In this document: piece by piece, positions 25,197-33,736 of the stretch
How positions within the stretch are numbered: the stretch's first letter is position 1
How the letters are laid out: each line of letters starts with the position of its first letter
Assembly (NCBI RefSeq): GCF_020687765.1
Contig: NZ_JAJEWJ010000011.1
Coordinates: 29,092 to 93,091, forward strand
Source: Sphingobacterium sp. FBM7-1
GTDB lineage: Bacteria; Bacteroidota; Bacteroidia; Sphingobacteriales; Sphingobacteriaceae
Reading direction: 5' to 3'
Length of the DNA: 64,000 nucleotides
Notes under the pieces: generated by a model
The model's database searches: none
What the model was told of the DNA's origin: nothing
What the model saw: only the letters and a program-made list of their open reading frames with translations
Position numbers and translations under genes: made by a program

Positions 25197-27110
25197 ATGA
25201 AGAAAGGTATACATATTATACTGTGCTTATTACTGTTTGCGCAGGTTGGTATCGGGCAGGAAAAGGCGCTGTCTGAAAAAATGGCGATTACGGCGATGGA
25301 TTCGCTTTATAAGGATGCTCGTTTTACCAATGAGGAGCGCGGTCCACAGTGGACGTACGATATGGGTGTCGTATTGGAAGGGATGGTCGAAGTGTGGCGG
25401 AATACGGGTGATAAGACCTATTTTGAATATATACAGGGGTGGATGGATCAGTTTGTGGATGACAACGGGCATATCCGCAATTATAGACCGGAGGAGTATA
25501 ACATAGACCATATTAAAAATGGGCGTTCGTTGTTGTTTCTGTATAAGGTTACGGGTAAACAGAAGTATTTAAAAGCTAGTGAAAACGTATATAAGCAGCT
25601 ACTTACACATCCGCGGACCAAAGAGGGTGGTTTTTGGCATAAAAAAATATATCCTTATCAAATGTGGTTGGATGGCTTGTATATGGCTCAACCATTTTAT
25701 ACGGAATATGCCGATTTGATGGGAATTGACAGTATATACGATGATGTCGTGAACCAGTTCACCTATATGGAGAATCATGCACGTGACGAAAAGACCGGAT
25801 TACTATATCACGGGTGGGATGAATCTCGTAACGAAAGATGGGCAAATCCGGAAACAGGTCTTTCCAAACATTTTTGGGCTCGAGGTATGGGCTGGTACGC
25901 CATGGCTTTAGTCGATGTGCTGGATTATTTTCCAATGGAACATCCAGGAAGGGAAAAGTTGGTGCAAATCCTACACCGGACATTAACAGCTGTCGCGAAG
26001 TATCAAGATCCGAAGACATCGGTATGGTATGATATTGTGGATTTGGGTACGCGTGAGGGGAATTATGTCGAAGCTTCGGCATCTAGCATGTTTGTATATG
26101 CTATGGCGAAAGCGGCGCGAAAAGGATATGTGCCGAAGAAGGATTTTCAAAAGCACATTGATAAAGGGTATGCGGGCTTGGTAAAACAATTTATCACTTC
26201 AGGTGGACCAGATCGCGTAAATATCAACCATGTGGTTACAGTTTCTGGATTGGGAGGATCGAAAAACTATCGCGATGGTAGTTTTGAATATTATATGAGC
26301 GAACCCGTGAAACCAAATGATCCCAAAGGGGTGGGGCCATTTATTTTGGCCGCCTCGGAAGTGGAGTTTGATAAAACGACGCGAGATAGACCGGTAAATA
26401 TTACGTTGGACAATTATTATAATGACGAATACAAGAAAGCACCGGACGGTCAAATGAAGCCTTATCATTATCTTTGGGACGGCCAGGATAATAATGGTTT
26501 CTTTTTACTGGGACGTATATTTGAACAATATGGTGGAAAACTACATACATTGCGTGAGGCTCCTACCAAAGAAAAGTTGGCAAATAGCGGGGTCTATATT
26601 ATCGTTGACCCCGATACCGAAAAGGAGACGGCAAGTCCGAATTATATGAACGAAACCGACGCAAATGAGATTGCTGATTGGGTACGTGCAGGAGGGGTGC
26701 TGTTTTTGTTGGCCAATGATGCAGGAAATTGTGAATTAGCCCAATTTAATACGTTGTCCCGCAAGTTTGGGATAACGTTTAATGAGGATAATAGGAATAT
26801 GGTGAAAGGAAATAATTATGGGATGGGAGCGATTAACATACCACCGAATACGGGGATTTTCCAGAAAACAAAGAAAATTTATATCAAAGAAATCTCAACA
26901 ATAGAAGCGATAAATCCAGCGAGGCCAGTCGTTCGGGATCAAGATGACGTCATTATCGCGACGGCAAAATTTGGCAAGGGGATTGTGTTTGCAATAGGTG
27001 ACCCATGGTTATACAATGAATATGTGGACGGCCGTAAATTACCAGCGGAATACCAAAACTTCGATGCGGCAAATGAATTGGTGGAATGGTTGATTAAAAA
27101 AGCTAAATAA
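25197..27110 (+). CDS. GH105-type unsaturated rhamnogalacturonyl hydrolase with extra C-terminal domain
   Basis: An (alpha/alpha)6-barrel hydrolase that releases the unsaturated uronic acid left by pectic lyases. It is 637 aa with a signal peptide (MKKGIHIILCLLLFAQVGIG). The GH105 domain occupies about residues 25-385: TYDMGVVLEGMVEVWRNTGD, NIDHIKNGRSLLFLYK, the likely catalytic Asp in YQMWLDGLYMAQPFY, and LLYHGWDESRNERWA, followed by HFWARGMGWYAMALVDVLDY. GH105 enzymes are usually about 370 aa. Here a second domain (about 455-635) begins SGVYIIVDPDTEKETASPNY and contains WVRAGGVLFLLANDAGN and VVFAIGDPWLYNEY-like elements, resembling a DUF4350/glutamine-amidotransferase-like Rossmann fold. 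It lies inside the GH28-GH105-PL10-UxaB run. Confidence 0.92.
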   Translation: MKKGIHIILCLLLFAQVGIGQEKALSEKMAITAMDSLYKDARFTNEERGPQWTYDMGVVLEGMVEVWRNTGDKTYFEYIQGWMDQFVDDNGHIRNYRPEEYNIDHIKNGRSLLFLYKVTGKQKYLKASENVYKQLLTHPRTKEGGFWHKKIYPYQMWLDGLYMAQPFYTEYADLMGIDSIYDDVVNQFTYMENHARDEKTGLLYHGWDESRNERWANPETGLSKHFWARGMGWYAMALVDVLDYFPMEHPGREKLVQILHRTLTAVAKYQDPKTSVWYDIVDLGTREGNYVEASASSMFVYAMAKAARKGYVPKKDFQKHIDKGYAGLVKQFITSGGPDRVNINHVVTVSGLGGSKNYRDGSFEYYMSEPVKPNDPKGVGPFILAASEVEFDKTTRDRPVNITLDNYYNDEYKKAPDGQMKPYHYLWDGQDNNGFFLLGRIFEQYGGKLHTLREAPTKEKLANSGVYIIVDPDTEKETASPNYMNETDANEIADWVRAGGVLFLLANDAGNCELAQFNTLSRKFGITFNEDNRNMVKGNNYGMGAINIPPNTGIFQKTKKIYIKEISTIEAINPARPVVRDQDDVIIATAKFGKGIVFAIGDPWLYNEYVDGRKLPAEYQNFDAANELVEWLIKKAK

Positions 27111-27117
27111 GATAAAA

Positions 27118-28155
27118 ATGTTGGTTACTAGACTTTTAATATGGAGCTGTTGTTTGTTCGGATTTTCTTTTTCCACTTTTGCACAACAGACGGACAGCTT
27201 AGCAGAAAAGGTGTTGGTATACCAACTTTCCAACGGTGCATGGGGAAAACAGTTGATCGATAAAAAGGCAGTTAACTATACTTTACCGTTAACAGAAAAA
27301 TTGCTTCAAAAAATTAGCGAAACGGATGAAAAGCACGCAACTATAGACAATGGCGCGACTACTAAGGAAATTAATATCCTTATAGCGGCTTATCATAAAA
27401 CGCAGAACGCTGCTTATTTAAATGCGGCGCGCCGAGGAATTGAGTACTTATTAGAAGCACAGTATGAGAATGGTGGTTTTCCTCAATATTATCCCAATAC
27501 ATCCTTGTATCGCGGACAGATCACGTATAACGATAACGCGATGATTAATGTGTTGACGGTCTTGGATAATCTGGTAAAAGAGAAAAACGGTTGTGTCGTG
27601 TTAGCAGAAGATCGTTTAAAAGAGCGCGCAACGGATGCAGTGGCGAGAGGCATAGACTGCATATTGAAAACACAGATTATACAGGGTGATTCGTTGACTA
27701 TCTGGGCTGCTCAATATAATGAGAAAACACTTCAACCGGAACAAGCAAGGGCGTTTGAACCTATTTCACTAAGTACATCGGAGTCTGTCAACATCGTTCG
27801 TTTCTTGATGAAGCAGCCCATTACACCCGCCATCGAAAAGGCTATAGAGGCAGCGATTAGTTGGTTTGCGGTGCATGATATTGAGGGGTACCGGTTCGAC
27901 CGGACGGTTGATCCAAGTACAGGCAAAACCGTACGTAATCTGATTGCAGATAGCACATCAGTTGTATGGGCTAGGTTCTATGACAAAGAGAGCAATCGGC
28001 CAATATTTGGCGATCGTGATAATAGCGTGACCTATGATTTTTCAGCAATATCGGATGAACGGAAAAATGGATACGCATGGTTTGGCAACTGGCCGATCAA
28101 GTTATTAGAGAATGAATATCCCAAGTGGAAGGAAAATAAAGTGGTAAAAAAATAA
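27118..28155 (+). CDS. pelA: Pectate lyase family 10 (PL10)
   Basis: Secreted lyase that cleaves polygalacturonate by beta-elimination with calcium. It is 345 aa. The signal peptide is at the start (LLIWSCCLFGFSFSTFAQ). Family traits: YQLSNGAWGKQLIDK near the N-terminus, IDNGATTKEINILIAAYHKT, YENGGFPQYYP, QITYNDNAMINVLTVLDNL and the C-terminal GYAWFGNWPIKLLENEYPKW. Length agrees with single-domain PL10 enzymes. It starts 7 nt after the GH105 gene and ends 3 nt before UxaB. Its unsaturated products would feed the GH105 enzyme. The symbol is given for the family only. Confidence 0.92.
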   Translation: MLVTRLLIWSCCLFGFSFSTFAQQTDSLAEKVLVYQLSNGAWGKQLIDKKAVNYTLPLTEKLLQKISETDEKHATIDNGATTKEINILIAAYHKTQNAAYLNAARRGIEYLLEAQYENGGFPQYYPNTSLYRGQITYNDNAMINVLTVLDNLVKEKNGCVVLAEDRLKERATDAVARGIDCILKTQIIQGDSLTIWAAQYNEKTLQPEQARAFEPISLSTSESVNIVRFLMKQPITPAIEKAIEAAISWFAVHDIEGYRFDRTVDPSTGKTVRNLIADSTSVVWARFYDKESNRPIFGDRDNSVTYDFSAISDERKNGYAWFGNWPIKLLENEYPKWKENKVVKK

Positions 28156-28158
28156 AGC

Positions 28159-29658
28159 ATGTTACTTTCAAGAGAGAATATAGAAAAAATAGATGTAAAC
28201 AAGGTTGAGTTGCCTAAGGGTAACTCCTTTGAATTGCCGGAACGCGTATTGCAGTTTGGCACAGGCGTGTTATTAAGAGGTTTACCCGATTATTTTGTTG
28301 ACAAAGCAAATAAAGCGGGTGTGTTTAATGGACGTATTTTAGTTGTTAAATCGACCGCATCATCTGGTACAGATGAATTTTCCGAGCAGGAAGGAGTGTA
28401 TACTTTATGCATAAAAGGAATAGAAGAAGGACAGGAAGTGGTAAGATATAGCGTTAATAACGCTATATCACGTGTGTTAGCTGCTTCGAAAGATTGGACG
28501 GCAATTTTGGAAGCCGCGCACAACCCGGATATGCAAGTTGTGTTCTCGAATACAACGGAAGTGGGAATCGTCATGAGCAATGATACGATATCTGATAATC
28601 CACCGGCATCATTTCCAGGAAAATTATTAGCCTTCCTTTATGAGCGTTATCGTCACTTTGGTGGTGATAAAACGAAAGGGTTGGTTATACTACCTACGGA
28701 ATTAATATCTGATAATGCTACGAAACTGAAGAAAATATTACACAGTTTGGCGGTTCAAAACAACTTGGAAGAAGACTTTTTAGCGTGGCTAGACGAAGCC
28801 AACGATTTTTGTAATACCTTGGTGGACCGTATCGTACCTGGTCGTTTGCCGAAAGAAGAACAAAAACAGACGGAAGAAGAATTGGGTTATCAAGATCAAC
28901 TTATGATTATGGCTGAGCCTTTCCGTTTATGGGCTATTGAAACCGACTCGCCGCGTGTAAAACAGATCCTTTCGTTTGCAGAGGTAGATAATGGCGTTGT
29001 GCTTGTTCCTTCTATTGATAAATTTAAGGAAATTAAGTTGCGGTTGCTCAATGGTACACACACATTAAGTTGTGCTGCTGCGCTATGGAGTGGTTTTATC
29101 ACGGTAAAAGAAGCCATGAAGAACGATACCTTCAATGCTTTTGTAAAAGGCTTAATGAAAAATGAAATCAGTAAAGCTATTGTCGATGAAACTATTGAAA
29201 CACAAGATGTAGAGGACTTTTCTAATCGGGTGATCGATCGTTTTAGTAACCCCTTTTTGGAGCATCGTTGGGAAAGTATAGCATTAAACTATACATCCAA
29301 AATGAATATGCGTAACATAGCGCTATTGGAAAAATGGTATAAAAAGAATTTGCTTCCGCCATCGTATATCGCTTTAGGTTTTGCGGCCTATATTAAATTT
29401 ATGAATACCGAAGAGCAGGAAGGGCGTTATGTACAAGAAATTAACGGAGAGAAAATCATATTGCAAGATGAGTTTGCTCCCGTTTTATATGATTATTGGA
29501 AGGATTCCGAAACCGTAGTAGGAAATGTGTTGCGTGACGATAGTCTATGGGGAAAGGATTTAACAGCCTATCCCGGTTTTGAATCAGCAGTCAAACAATC
29601 TTTAGATGAGATAAACGCTCATGGCGTACTAAAAACAATTGAAACCTCTTTGGACTAA
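28159..29658 (+). CDS. uxaB: Tagaturonate reductase (altronate oxidoreductase)
   Basis: Cytosolic NADH-dependent enzyme of the mannitol-dehydrogenase family that reduces D-tagaturonate to D-altronate, second step of galacturonate catabolism. It is 499 aa, the expected size. The N-terminal Rossmann domain has VLQFGTGVLLRGLPDYFVDK. Other family segments are VFSNTTEVGIVMSND, DFCNTLVDRIVPG, and KLRLLNGTHTLSCAAALWSG with the catalytic region in the all-helical C-terminal domain. It is 3 nt after the PL10 gene and 110 nt before UxaA, with UxaC following, so all three isomerase-route enzymes are present in order. Confidence 0.94.
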   Translation: MLLSRENIEKIDVNKVELPKGNSFELPERVLQFGTGVLLRGLPDYFVDKANKAGVFNGRILVVKSTASSGTDEFSEQEGVYTLCIKGIEEGQEVVRYSVNNAISRVLAASKDWTAILEAAHNPDMQVVFSNTTEVGIVMSNDTISDNPPASFPGKLLAFLYERYRHFGGDKTKGLVILPTELISDNATKLKKILHSLAVQNNLEEDFLAWLDEANDFCNTLVDRIVPGRLPKEEQKQTEEELGYQDQLMIMAEPFRLWAIETDSPRVKQILSFAEVDNGVVLVPSIDKFKEIKLRLLNGTHTLSCAAALWSGFITVKEAMKNDTFNAFVKGLMKNEISKAIVDETIETQDVEDFSNRVIDRFSNPFLEHRWESIALNYTSKMNMRNIALLEKWYKKNLLPPSYIALGFAAYIKFMNTEEQEGRYVQEINGEKIILQDEFAPVLYDYWKDSETVVGNVLRDDSLWGKDLTAYPGFESAVKQSLDEINAHGVLKTIETSLD

Positions 29659-29768
29659 ATAGATCAATACAATTTTCTTCTTCTTAAAGAGCAAACGGAG
29701 AAAAAATCTTCTATACCATTGAGATTTAACACGCATAGATAATTATTAAATGAAATTTAAAAGGCATA

Positions 29769-31415
29769 ATGGCGAGTAAAATATTAAGAATCCATCCGAA
29801 GGATAACGTGCTGGTGGCGTTGCAGGATCTTTCAAAAGGTGAGCAAATTGAATTTAACGGCTCCGTCTATACCTTACAGGAAGATGTTCCAGCGAAACAT
29901 AAGTTTTTCATGCAGGAAATGCACGAGGGAGATGAGATATATATGTATGGAGTGTTGGTGGGAAAGACACAGTATACCGTGCCACAGGGCGGCATAATGA
30001 ATACCGATAACACCAAGCATGCTGCGGATCCCTACACGTTTAGACCTTACCAATACACTTGGGAGGCCCCAGACGTTTCCCGGTTTGTGGGAAGAACTTT
30101 TAACGGTTATGTACGAGAAGACGGTAGAGTAGGTACGGCTAATTATTGGTTATTTGTTCCCACGGTTTTCTGCGAAAATAGAAATCTAGATGTTATTAAG
30201 GAAGCCCTTCACAATGAGTTGGGTTATTCCGTGACAGGCAAATATCGAGCGTTTACACGCGAACTATTAGCCGCGTATGAAGAAGGCCAAGATATAACAG
30301 CGCTATCACCAGACGAATTAAGTGTCGTTTCTCACCCTAAAAACCGAGTATTTAAGAATATTGATGGCATTAAGTTTTTGAATCATCAAGGGGGCTGCGG
30401 TGGCATTCGTCAGGACGCTGCCGTATTAGGAAAACTGTTGGCAGCCTACGCAGACCATCCCAATGTGGCAGGTGTCACGGTTTTAAGCCTTGGCTGTCAG
30501 AACCTGCAGTTAAATGATTTGTTGACAGATATCAAAGAGCGCAATCCTAACTTCAATAAACCCCTTCACGTTTTCGAACAACAACAGTCGAAAAGCGAAG
30601 AGCAGCTTATAAAAGAAGCAATACAAAAGACATTTATAGATCTTATTGAAGTAAATAAGTTTGAGCGCCAACCTGCCCCATTAAGCAAGTTGACTCTGGG
30701 GGTGAAATGCGGAGGTAGCGACGGTTTTAGTGGAATATCCGCTAACCCAGCTGTTGGATACACCTCTGACTTGCTAGTCGCTTTGGGAGGTAAAGTGCTA
30801 TTAGCAGAATTCCCAGAGCTGTGCGGTGCCGAACAAAATTTAATCGATCGGACGATCGAACCCGATGCCGCTCATAAATTTATTAGATTGATGGGGGCAT
30901 ATAGCCAGGCGGCAGAAAACGTAGGTTCTGGGTTTCACATGAATCCATCACCAGGTAATATTCGGGACGGTTTGATTACCGATGCGATAAAAAGTACGGG
31001 AGCTGCAAAGAAAGGAGGAACATCTCCCGTAGTTGATGTTTTAGACTACACGGAGGAAGCCACAAAACCTGGATTAAACTTGGTATGTACGCCAGGTAAT
31101 GATGTGGAGGCTACCACTGGAAAAGCCGCTTCAGGCGCTACGTTGATTTTGTTTACCACTGGCTTAGGTACGCCGACTGGTAATCCTATTTGTCCGGTTA
31201 TCAAGGTGGCTACCAATAATACGTTGGCAAAACGCATGGGCGATATAATTGATATCAATACAGGGCCGATCATTGATGGGGACAAAACCATCGAGCAAAT
31301 GGGAGAAGATATTCTGGAATATTGTATTAAAGCGGCAAGTGGTGAGATTATACCCAAAGCAGTTCAGTTAAATCAAGACGATTTTATTCCTTGGAAAAGA
31401 GGAGTTAGTTTATAA
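29769..31415 (+). CDS. uxaA: Altronate dehydratase
   Basis: Iron-dependent dehydratase converting D-altronate to 2-keto-3-deoxygluconate (KDG). It is 548 aa with the full UxaA architecture: an N-terminal SAF domain (about residues 1-95, DNVLVALQDLSKGEQIEFNG and TQYTVPQGG) and the large catalytic part from about 105 (FNGYVREDGRVGTANYWLFV). Conserved stretches include NHQGGCGGIRQD, SLGCQNLQLNDL, LGVKCGGSDGFSGISANPAVG, LAEFPELCGAEQN and TGLGTPTGNPICPVIKV. It begins 110 nt after UxaB and ends 13 nt before UxaC. The 110-bp gap could hold a secondary promoter (TACCATTG at 29714-29721, one mismatch from TAnnTTTG). Confidence 0.95.
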   Translation: MASKILRIHPKDNVLVALQDLSKGEQIEFNGSVYTLQEDVPAKHKFFMQEMHEGDEIYMYGVLVGKTQYTVPQGGIMNTDNTKHAADPYTFRPYQYTWEAPDVSRFVGRTFNGYVREDGRVGTANYWLFVPTVFCENRNLDVIKEALHNELGYSVTGKYRAFTRELLAAYEEGQDITALSPDELSVVSHPKNRVFKNIDGIKFLNHQGGCGGIRQDAAVLGKLLAAYADHPNVAGVTVLSLGCQNLQLNDLLTDIKERNPNFNKPLHVFEQQQSKSEEQLIKEAIQKTFIDLIEVNKFERQPAPLSKLTLGVKCGGSDGFSGISANPAVGYTSDLLVALGGKVLLAEFPELCGAEQNLIDRTIEPDAAHKFIRLMGAYSQAAENVGSGFHMNPSPGNIRDGLITDAIKSTGAAKKGGTSPVVDVLDYTEEATKPGLNLVCTPGNDVEATTGKAASGATLILFTTGLGTPTGNPICPVIKVATNNTLAKRMGDIIDINTGPIIDGDKTIEQMGEDILEYCIKAASGEIIPKAVQLNQDDFIPWKRGVSL

Positions 31416-31428
31416 AACCATTATCATC

Positions 31429-32829
31429 ATGAAAACATTTTTAGACGACAATTTTTTATTAAATAGCAAAACAGCAGAAACCTTATATCATCAGTTTTCT
31501 AAGAATTTGCCGATTATTGATTATCACAACCACTTAATACCTGAACAAATTGTGAACGACACGCAATTTGAAAACATCACACAGGTATGGTTGCAGGGCG
31601 ACCATTATAAATGGCGTGCTATGCGTGCCAATGGGGTGAATGAGAAATACATTACGGGTGATGCTTCTGACAAGGATAAATTTTTGAAATGGGCAGAAAC
31701 GGTTCCATACACTTTGCGTAACCCCCTGTTTCATTGGACACACTTAGAGCTTCAGCGTTATTTTGGGATTACAGATTTATTATCACCCAAAACAGCAGAA
31801 AAGATTTATGAAGAGACGGCTGCAAAATTGGCGGAGCCGGCGTATTCTGTTCGTGGATTGTTGAAGATGATGAATGTAGAGGTTGTTTGTACGACAGACG
31901 ACCCGATAGATTCGTTGAATTTTCACCAGCAATTTGCGAAAGAGCAGGAGAGTTTTAAAATGTTGCCTGCTTTTCGTCCGGACAAAGCAATGAACAGTGA
32001 TGATGTGCAAGCACTGAACGCTTATATTGATCAAGTCGAAGCGGTAACAAACACTTCTATTAACAGCTTTTCCGCCTATCTGGATGCGTTGAAAGCTCGA
32101 CATGATTTCTTCGCGGCAAATGGGTGCTCGGTTTCCGACCACGGATTGGAGCAGATTTATGCCGAGGATTATACCGATCAGGAAATCGCAGCTATATTTG
32201 AAAAAATTAGAACAAATCAGACGCTAACCTATAGCGAGAATTTGAAATTCAAATCTGCTATGTTGGTGCAGTTTGCTGAATGGGATCACGAAAAAGGCTG
32301 GGTTCAGCAATACCATTTAGGCGCACTACGGAATAACAATGCACGCATGCTGCGGATAAATGGCCCTGATACCGGTTGGGATTCTATTGGTGATTTTAGT
32401 CAAGCGAGAGCGCTTTCCAAATTTTTAAATCGCTTGGACAACGAAGATAAATTAACAAAAACAATTTTATACAACCTTAATCCGGCCGACAATGAGCTGA
32501 TTGCTACGATGATCGGGAATTTCAATGATGGCTCCATTAAGGGGAAAATTCAGTTTGGATCAGCTTGGTGGTTCCTCGATCAAAAAGATGGTATGACGAA
32601 GCAGATAAATGCGTTGTCCAACATGGGCTTGTTAAGCCGTTTAGTGGGTATGCTGACCGACTCTAGAAGTTTCCTATCGTTTCCACGGCACGAATACTTC
32701 CGAAGATTGGTGTGCGATATTTTCGGAGAAGATGTAGAAAAAGGAGAATTACCTAATGATGTCGAATGGATCGGCAAGATTGTCGGCGACATTAGTTACC
32801 ATAACGCGAAGGAATACTTTAATTTCTAG
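31429..32829 (+). CDS. uxaC: Uronate isomerase
   Basis: Cytosolic amidohydrolase-superfamily enzyme that isomerizes D-galacturonate to D-tagaturonate (and glucuronate to fructuronate), first step of the route. It is 466 aa, as usual. The metal-binding HxH is in LPIIDYHNHLIPEQ. Further family signatures are WLQGDHYKWRAMRANGV, VVCTTDDPIDSLNFH, CSVSDHGLE and TDSRSFLSFPRHEYFRRLVC. It is 13 nt after UxaA. A long hairpin (32842-32897) begins 12 nt after the stop codon, separating this gene from the KDPG aldolase. Confidence 0.95.
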   Translation: MKTFLDDNFLLNSKTAETLYHQFSKNLPIIDYHNHLIPEQIVNDTQFENITQVWLQGDHYKWRAMRANGVNEKYITGDASDKDKFLKWAETVPYTLRNPLFHWTHLELQRYFGITDLLSPKTAEKIYEETAAKLAEPAYSVRGLLKMMNVEVVCTTDDPIDSLNFHQQFAKEQESFKMLPAFRPDKAMNSDDVQALNAYIDQVEAVTNTSINSFSAYLDALKARHDFFAANGCSVSDHGLEQIYAEDYTDQEIAAIFEKIRTNQTLTYSENLKFKSAMLVQFAEWDHEKGWVQQYHLGALRNNNARMLRINGPDTGWDSIGDFSQARALSKFLNRLDNEDKLTKTILYNLNPADNELIATMIGNFNDGSIKGKIQFGSAWWFLDQKDGMTKQINALSNMGLLSRLVGMLTDSRSFLSFPRHEYFRRLVCDIFGEDVEKGELPNDVEWIGKIVGDISYHNAKEYFNF

Positions 32830-32841
32830 TTGTGAATAGAC

Positions 32842-32897
32842 GATTTCGTTGATTACCTCGTTTGCAGACCATGTAGCAATAGGTAATCAACGAAATC
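32842..32897 (+). repeat. 17-bp perfect inverted repeat downstream of uxaC
   Basis: GATTTCGTTGATTACCT (32842-32858) and its exact reverse complement (32881-32897) flank a 22-nt loop, in which TTGC and GCAA can extend the stem. No T-run follows, so it is not a standard rho-independent terminator. It lies in the 198-bp gap between uxaC and the KDPG aldolase and may stabilise the uxaC mRNA end or act as an operator or attenuator. Confidence 0.75.
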
Positions 32898-33027
32898 CTT
32901 ATCGTAATCATTTTATGGATTCCGTGTTCAAATGACTATCTTTCCAAAATATTCTCATGACACCTAAACCGGTCATTCAAATGATATCACGGAAGATACT
33001 TTAAATAGAACAAAATTATACATCATA

Positions 33028-33687
33028 ATGAGTAAGAGAAAAGAAGTTTTAGACGCCATCTTAAAACAGGGCATGTTGCCTTTGTTTTTCCACACGGACG
33101 TCCAAGAAAGTATAGATATTGTAAAAACGTTATATGCCTCTGGTATTCGCGTTTTCGAATTTACGAATCGTGGAGAAGAGGCAAAAAAGGTTTTTAAAGC
33201 GCTGATAGATGCTCGAAACCAGGAGATGCCTGAACTTCAGCTCGGTATTGGTACCATCAAAACAAATGCCGAGGCCGAGAATTTTATAAGCTTAGGGGCG
33301 GATTTTATTGTTGCGCCTATTGTCACGCCAAGCGTGGGAGATATAGCCCACAGTCACGATCTGCTATGGATCCCTGGATGTATGACCCCTACGGAGATCG
33401 CTTTGGCACAACAAAATAAAGCATCTTTAATCAAGTTGTTTCCAGCAAATGTATTGGGGCCAGGATTCTTGTCTGCTATTAAGGAGCTGTTTAAAGGACA
33501 GCTGTTTATGCCTACCGGGGGAGTAGATTTAGAAATTGAAAATTTGAAATCTTGGTTTGGCGCGGGTGTATGTGCTGTAGGAATGGGAAGCAAATTAATC
33601 AACCCTAAGCAGGTTGATGGTTTGGCCGAAAAGACAAAGCAAGCGTTAGCACTGGTTGCACAAGCCAAGATGGAAATTGAGAAATGA
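33028..33687 (+). CDS. eda: KDPG/KHG aldolase
   Basis: Class I aldolase splitting 2-keto-3-deoxy-6-phosphogluconate into pyruvate and glyceraldehyde-3-phosphate; last step of the uronate route. It is 219 aa, normal for the family. The Schiff-base lysine is Lys136 in ASLIKLFPANVLGPGF. Other motifs are FTNRGEEA, LGIGTIKTNAEAENFISLGADFIVAPI, WIPGCMTPTEIALA and MPTGGVDLE. It follows the 198-bp gap after uxaC and lies 49 nt before the hexuronate transporter. KDG kinase, which must supply its substrate, is not encoded in the window. Confidence 0.94.
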   Translation: MSKRKEVLDAILKQGMLPLFFHTDVQESIDIVKTLYASGIRVFEFTNRGEEAKKVFKALIDARNQEMPELQLGIGTIKTNAEAENFISLGADFIVAPIVTPSVGDIAHSHDLLWIPGCMTPTEIALAQQNKASLIKLFPANVLGPGFLSAIKELFKGQLFMPTGGVDLEIENLKSWFGAGVCAVGMGSKLINPKQVDGLAEKTKQALALVAQAKMEIEK

Positions 33688-33736
33688 GTTTGATATACAT
33701 GAGTAACGAAAAATTAAGAAAATAAAAGCTACACCA

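Noticed and set aside
29691..29721. Possible fifth operator (GCAAACGGAG) and -7 box upstream of uxaA
   Set aside because: Only seven bases match one arm and there is no symmetric partner; not counted as a site.
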